From the NCBI RefSeq assembly GCF_018904615.1, contig NZ_JADCNH010000001.1, forward strand, positions 124,001 to 188,000: a DNA stretch of 64,000 bases, read 5' to 3'. The stretch's first letter is position 1, and each line of letters starts with the position of its first letter. Shown here piece after piece: positions 59,499 through 64,000 of this stretch. The DNA comes from Verticiella alkaliphila. Lineage in GTDB: Bacteria > Pseudomonadota > Gammaproteobacteria > Burkholderiales > Burkholderiaceae_B. The notes beneath the pieces are model-generated. The model searched no databases, was not told where the DNA came from, and was given only the letters and a program-made list of their open reading frames with translations. The translations under genes and the position numbers were made by a program.

Positions 59499-59527
59499 GG
59501 CGCATTCGACCTCTCTGCCACCCTTCC
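59438..59527 (-). tRNA. tRNA-Ser(CGA)
   Basis: 90 nt with CCA encoded. Acceptor GGAAGGG/CCCTTCC, anticodon loop CTCGAAA (anticodon CGA, reads UCG), long variable arm of the class II type, T-arm with GGTTCGAATCC. The 3' two-thirds is the phage att core. Confidence 0.95.
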
Positions 59528-59598
59528 GGTGACGCTGAATCAATGAATCAGCGCTAGCGAGGTAAGACAATAACTATAGCAGAGTTTTCCAAAGGTGA

Positions 59599-60923
<1,325 letters not shown>

Positions 60924-61016
60924 GAAGTAACCAACGGAAGATGGCAGTGCCGCCGCGCCCGGACAAGCGCGGCGAGAAAGCCGTCATTCTACCCTCCCGC
61001 TTCCGTGCAAGCGGTG

Positions 61017-62273
61017 TCAGCCACCAAGGCGACGCTTGATACCGGCCACGCCCTCGTTACGCAGAATCTCCCAGCTGCGCTTGCCCAGGGCCAACGCCGT
61101 GCGCGGTTGCGTGAGCGACTGGCGCATCAGGCTGCGCATGCGCTGCCAATCGACCTCGGCGTTGCCACCGCGATAACCCGGGGTGAGCACCGAGGACAGC
61201 TTGCCCATAGCCTGCTCGCGCGTGGCCTCATCGAAGAGGCCGGGGTACTCGACCTTGCCCTGCTGACGCCACCAGACCAGGTAGCCTGTCGCGTCAAAGG
61301 GGTCGGGATAGGCGCGCTGCAGATCGACCCGCTCGCGGTACACCAGGCGCTCAGCCTTGCCGATCGGCGTGCCATCGGAGTAGCTGCCGTAGGCCCAGCG
61401 CTCTTTCGCAAGCGGGTCATGGGCCAGCGCTGCGGTCTCGTGGTCGTACCAGTCCACGAGCTTCTTGACCGAAGCGTTGTCGCGCGAATTCTTGGCCGCC
61501 ATGATGCGGTGGGCGCCACTGTCAAAACCGGTGAAGTGGTAGAAACCGAGCGGTTCACCATCGACCAGATACTGTCCGTCCTCGCTGATGCTGAACTCGC
61601 GCGTGGTCAGATTCCATGTCGCCACGTTGTGACGGCTCGATCGCATGATCGCCACGTCCGTGAAGAAAGCGGGCACGAGATCGATCCAGCGTTGGTCCGT
61701 GAACAGACCGTTCGGGATGTCTGCGCGGCAGAAGTGATAGATGCGCTCGCCCCACCACGCGGCAAAGGCGCGACCGACATCCGTGGCTGCGACGGCCACG
61801 AAGCCCAGGTTGTAGATACCGTGCTTGAGGCTGCAGATCTCGTTGTCGATGACAGCCGGAAGCGACGTCTCCGGCTTCGTCTGATGCGGTGTGAGCACGA
61901 TGTTCGCGCTGTCCAGTGCCTCGATGATGTCGTCCAGCGGCGAGAACGCGACCGTGTCCGGATCGAGATAGATCACCTTCTTTGCATCCGGCAAATCCAG
62001 AAGACGGCCCAGCACGAAAGGCTTGATGGCCGTGGCGAGCTCGACGATGGTGTGGCAGTACGCCCAACCCTTCCAGTCGGGGATCTCAAGATCGGCCACC
62101 GCCCAAACCTGGTCGAACGGCTCTTGGGAAAGGTCGATGTGCGGACGAAGCTCGTCGGCCAGGGCCAGGTGCAGTTTCCATTCCGGATGGTGCTTGCGGA
62201 TGGACTGGAACAGCATCCGGACCTTCGGGATGTAGTTGAAAGCGGCGCTGGTGAAGACGTGAATGTCGGACAT
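61017..62273 (-). CDS. Glycosyltransferase-like protein
   Basis: 418 aa. N-terminal GT-A-like fold with a DXD-type motif in VIYLDPDTVAF (about residues 100-110), and GIYNLGFVAVAA, which is like GT8-related transferases. Likely adds sugars in surface polysaccharide synthesis. It lies 6 nt after the next gene in the same minus-strand unit. Confidence 0.7.
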   Translation of the reverse strand: MSDIHVFTSAAFNYIPKVRMLFQSIRKHHPEWKLHLALADELRPHIDLSQEPFDQVWAVADLEIPDWKGWAYCHTIVELATAIKPFVLGRLLDLPDAKKVIYLDPDTVAFSPLDDIIEALDSANIVLTPHQTKPETSLPAVIDNEICSLKHGIYNLGFVAVAATDVGRAFAAWWGERIYHFCRADIPNGLFTDQRWIDLVPAFFTDVAIMRSSRHNVATWNLTTREFSISEDGQYLVDGEPLGFYHFTGFDSGAHRIMAAKNSRDNASVKKLVDWYDHETAALAHDPLAKERWAYGSYSDGTPIGKAERLVYRERVDLQRAYPDPFDATGYLVWWRQQGKVEYPGLFDEATREQAMGKLSSVLTPGYRGGNAEVDWQRMRSLMRQSLTQPRTALALGKRSWEILRNEGVAGIKRRLGG

Positions 62274-62279
62274 AGGAAC

Positions 62280-63902
62280 TCAGGAAGCAAGATAGGTCTT
62301 GCGATGGAATGAAATGAGCTGATCCAGGACGGCCGCCGGATTCATGGAATCCAGAACACAGCCTTTGTCATAGATGGCCAAGCGTTCAGCCGGCGCCCCG
62401 AAATCGAAAGCGGCCACGGGCAGATGCAGATCCATCAGCTCCTGGACGACGAACGAGAACGTCTCCGGCCAGATGGAGGGGAACAACATCGTATTCGCAC
62501 CCGAGCGCACGATCAAATCCGGCAGCTCGTCGTGGGCATAAGGTCCAGTCTGCTGCACGACATCGGTATCGCAGTTTGACTCGATCGTACCGATGACGAC
62601 GATCTTGATATCCGACTGACGACGCTTGATCTCGGCGGCGAGCGCTTTCACGAAGGCCGAACCCTTGTGAAAGCCGATCTGCCCGACCACCCCGATGCGC
62701 AGTTGCTGGGTATTGGACACGTGCAACTCCCCTTTGCGCAGGTAGGTGGTGTCGTGCGGCACCACCGCCACCTGCGCCTGGGAGATCTGGGGGTAGATTT
62801 GGCAGAGAATGTCGGCGGTGCTCTGCGAGAAGGCGACGATCTCGTCAGCCCCTGCCAGCATGGCGCCCCAGAGATCCCGCCACGTCCCGATATCGCGTGC
62901 GGCAAAGAGAGTTGCGAACCCGTGGGGGTTAGCGGGCAGACAGGTCCTGCACACGCTCAGGTCCGGTGCCCCGCAGTACTTGCCACTGGCATCGATCAGA
63001 AAGTGTGACGGACAAGCCACGTAGAAGTCATGCGCTAGCACTTTCAGCCGTGCGCCAGTGCGGTATTTCACACTCAACAGCAGCTCCGGAATCTCTTCCG
63101 GACGGGCGAACGACACTGCCGTGTTGTAGATCACTTCCTTGACAGGCATGCTACTGACCGCCTCCACCAGGAAGCTCTTGCTCGGGACCGCCAAGCGCAC
63201 GTCCAGGCGCCTATTGCGCAGGATGAGCACGTGCGTGAGCGTGGCCACGTGAAAGCTCAGGATGATGACCGATGCGCCGTGCGCGATCATCTCGTCGACC
63301 AGACGTGCGCGATAGTGATTGGCCCCGCCGCCCAGGTCGTGATCGACGATCAGACACAGCGTATCGAGCTCGGACTGACGGAAGTAGCCACCCAACTGTG
63401 AGGGGTGCGTCAGCGCAGCACGCGGCCGCCCTTTCAGGTAGCGCCGGGTCTTCTCGACAAGGCTGCGGAATTTCATAGCCTTGACGAGCCCGAATGCGCG
63501 GCGAGCGAGTGTCCGGAATTGCTGGAGCGCGGCGCCCCGGTGCGAAGCTGTTCTCGCGTCGCTGGCCATGACGAACTTGGACGCCGGGATCTGCGCCTCG
63601 ACGACGGCACCATCGGCCAGCGTGACATCGAGGAAGACATCCGTGAGCGCCGCGCCCTGATAGGCACCGAACACGACGAAGCCGCTGTTGGACGCCCGGG
63701 CCTGCCCTGGAAAGGCGTGTCCGACGTCTTCACGCAACTTGCCGACGTCGGCCCCGATCGCCTGCGTGGCTTCCGTATCCTGGCAAACCAGGCGGATGCG
63801 TGCGCTGACAATCTCCTGCTGCTCGTGGAAGGCCCAGCCGAAGCCGAAGACCACGTTGTCCTTGATGATCAGAGAATCGACTGACCAGACCAGACCGCTC
63901 AT
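62280..63902 (-). CDS. Glycosyltransferase, family 4-like
   Basis: 540 aa. A unique N-terminal portion (residues 1-170) then a GT-B type domain: LCLIVDHDLGGGANHYRA, ISQAQVAVVPHDTTY and LRIGVVGQIGFHKGSAFV, with late FPSIWPETFSFVVQELMDL and E-containing donor site. Polysaccharide (O-antigen-like) assembly is likely. It overlaps the partial gene upstream by 4 nt. Confidence 0.75.
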   Translation of the reverse strand: MSGLVWSVDSLIIKDNVVFGFGWAFHEQQEIVSARIRLVCQDTEATQAIGADVGKLREDVGHAFPGQARASNSGFVVFGAYQGAALTDVFLDVTLADGAVVEAQIPASKFVMASDARTASHRGAALQQFRTLARRAFGLVKAMKFRSLVEKTRRYLKGRPRAALTHPSQLGGYFRQSELDTLCLIVDHDLGGGANHYRARLVDEMIAHGASVIILSFHVATLTHVLILRNRRLDVRLAVPSKSFLVEAVSSMPVKEVIYNTAVSFARPEEIPELLLSVKYRTGARLKVLAHDFYVACPSHFLIDASGKYCGAPDLSVCRTCLPANPHGFATLFAARDIGTWRDLWGAMLAGADEIVAFSQSTADILCQIYPQISQAQVAVVPHDTTYLRKGELHVSNTQQLRIGVVGQIGFHKGSAFVKALAAEIKRRQSDIKIVVIGTIESNCDTDVVQQTGPYAHDELPDLIVRSGANTMLFPSIWPETFSFVVQELMDLHLPVAAFDFGAPAERLAIYDKGCVLDSMNPAAVLDQLISFHRKTYLAS

Positions 63903-64000
63903 GTCGCGTCTCCCGCCTTGGGCAGGAGACCCGCCGCGGCGAGCAGCTTGTAGCTGCGGCGCGCACGGATGCTGGCGAGCTCTTCGCGCAATGCCGCGAG
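63899..64000 (-). CDS. C-terminal end of a further polysaccharide gene (partial)
   Basis: Open from the window end to a stop at 63899-63901 that overlaps the next ATG. The tail (LREELASIRARRSYKLLAAA) looks like the coiled-coil end of a glycosyltransferase or chain-length protein. Only 33 residues are visible. Confidence 0.55.
   Translation of the reverse strand, partial: LAALREELASIRARRSYKLLAAAGLLPKAGDAT

Overview
The window is GC-rich DNA from a betaproteobacterium, most likely a Burkholderiales member. This rests on codon and base usage, a csgEFG-type curli locus with a CsgH-like gene, and serS lying next to a tRNA-Ser(CGA) gene; the genus cannot be fixed from sequence alone. The host flanks are 1-8558 and 59499-64000. 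Between them lies one ~50.9 kb lambdoid (siphovirus-type) prophage, bounded by a perfect 66-bp direct repeat (8559-8624 and 59433-59498) that is the 3' part of tRNA-Ser(CGA). The tRNA stays whole at the right junction, and the phage supplies its own terminator there.

Left flank: a curli amyloid operon (csgE, csgF, csgG, a CsgB-like nucleator, a long CsgA-like curlin and a CsgH-like chaperone), then a GNAT acetyltransferase, an MFS transporter, an esterase-like hydrolase and two secreted proteins of unknown role. Right flank: the intact tRNA-Ser, serS (which carries a 1-nt frameshift in this sequence) and a polysaccharide glycosyltransferase cluster running off the window.

Prophage layout: two small plus-strand genes at attL; then a long minus-strand late region, read right to left as terminase small and large, DUF1073-type portal, DUF2213 protease/scaffold, decoration protein, major capsid, neck genes, MuF-like protein, tail tube, G/GT tail chaperones with a slippery site, a 1601-aa tape measure, tail tip and fibre genes, holin, transglycosylase endolysin and two successive spanin-like pairs. 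Several morons with their own terminators interrupt it. From 35.5 to 45.1 kb is the minus-strand PR-type operon: cro-like, NinB-like, Ref nuclease, Rha-like, replication O-like and DnaC-like genes, RuvC-like resolvase, many small genes and a possible late regulator. cI lies divergently at 45.2 kb, followed by a P63C-domain gene in the position of lambda rex. A second CI-operator promoter at 48.03 kb reads right through a ~700-nt structured leader into an acyl carrier protein gene, a run of small genes, Sak4-like, SSB and Gp157 genes, excisionase and integrase.

The logic is lambda-like. CI-type operators (consensus TTCTACANNTGTAGAA) cover both the cro promoter and the distant rightward promoter, so one repressor would silence both early operons in the lysogen while cI and perhaps P63C stay on. 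The most unusual parts are the structured leader feeding a phage-encoded acyl carrier protein, five homing-endonuclease-like genes spread through the phage, two tandem spanin-like pairs and two tRNA-like remnants.
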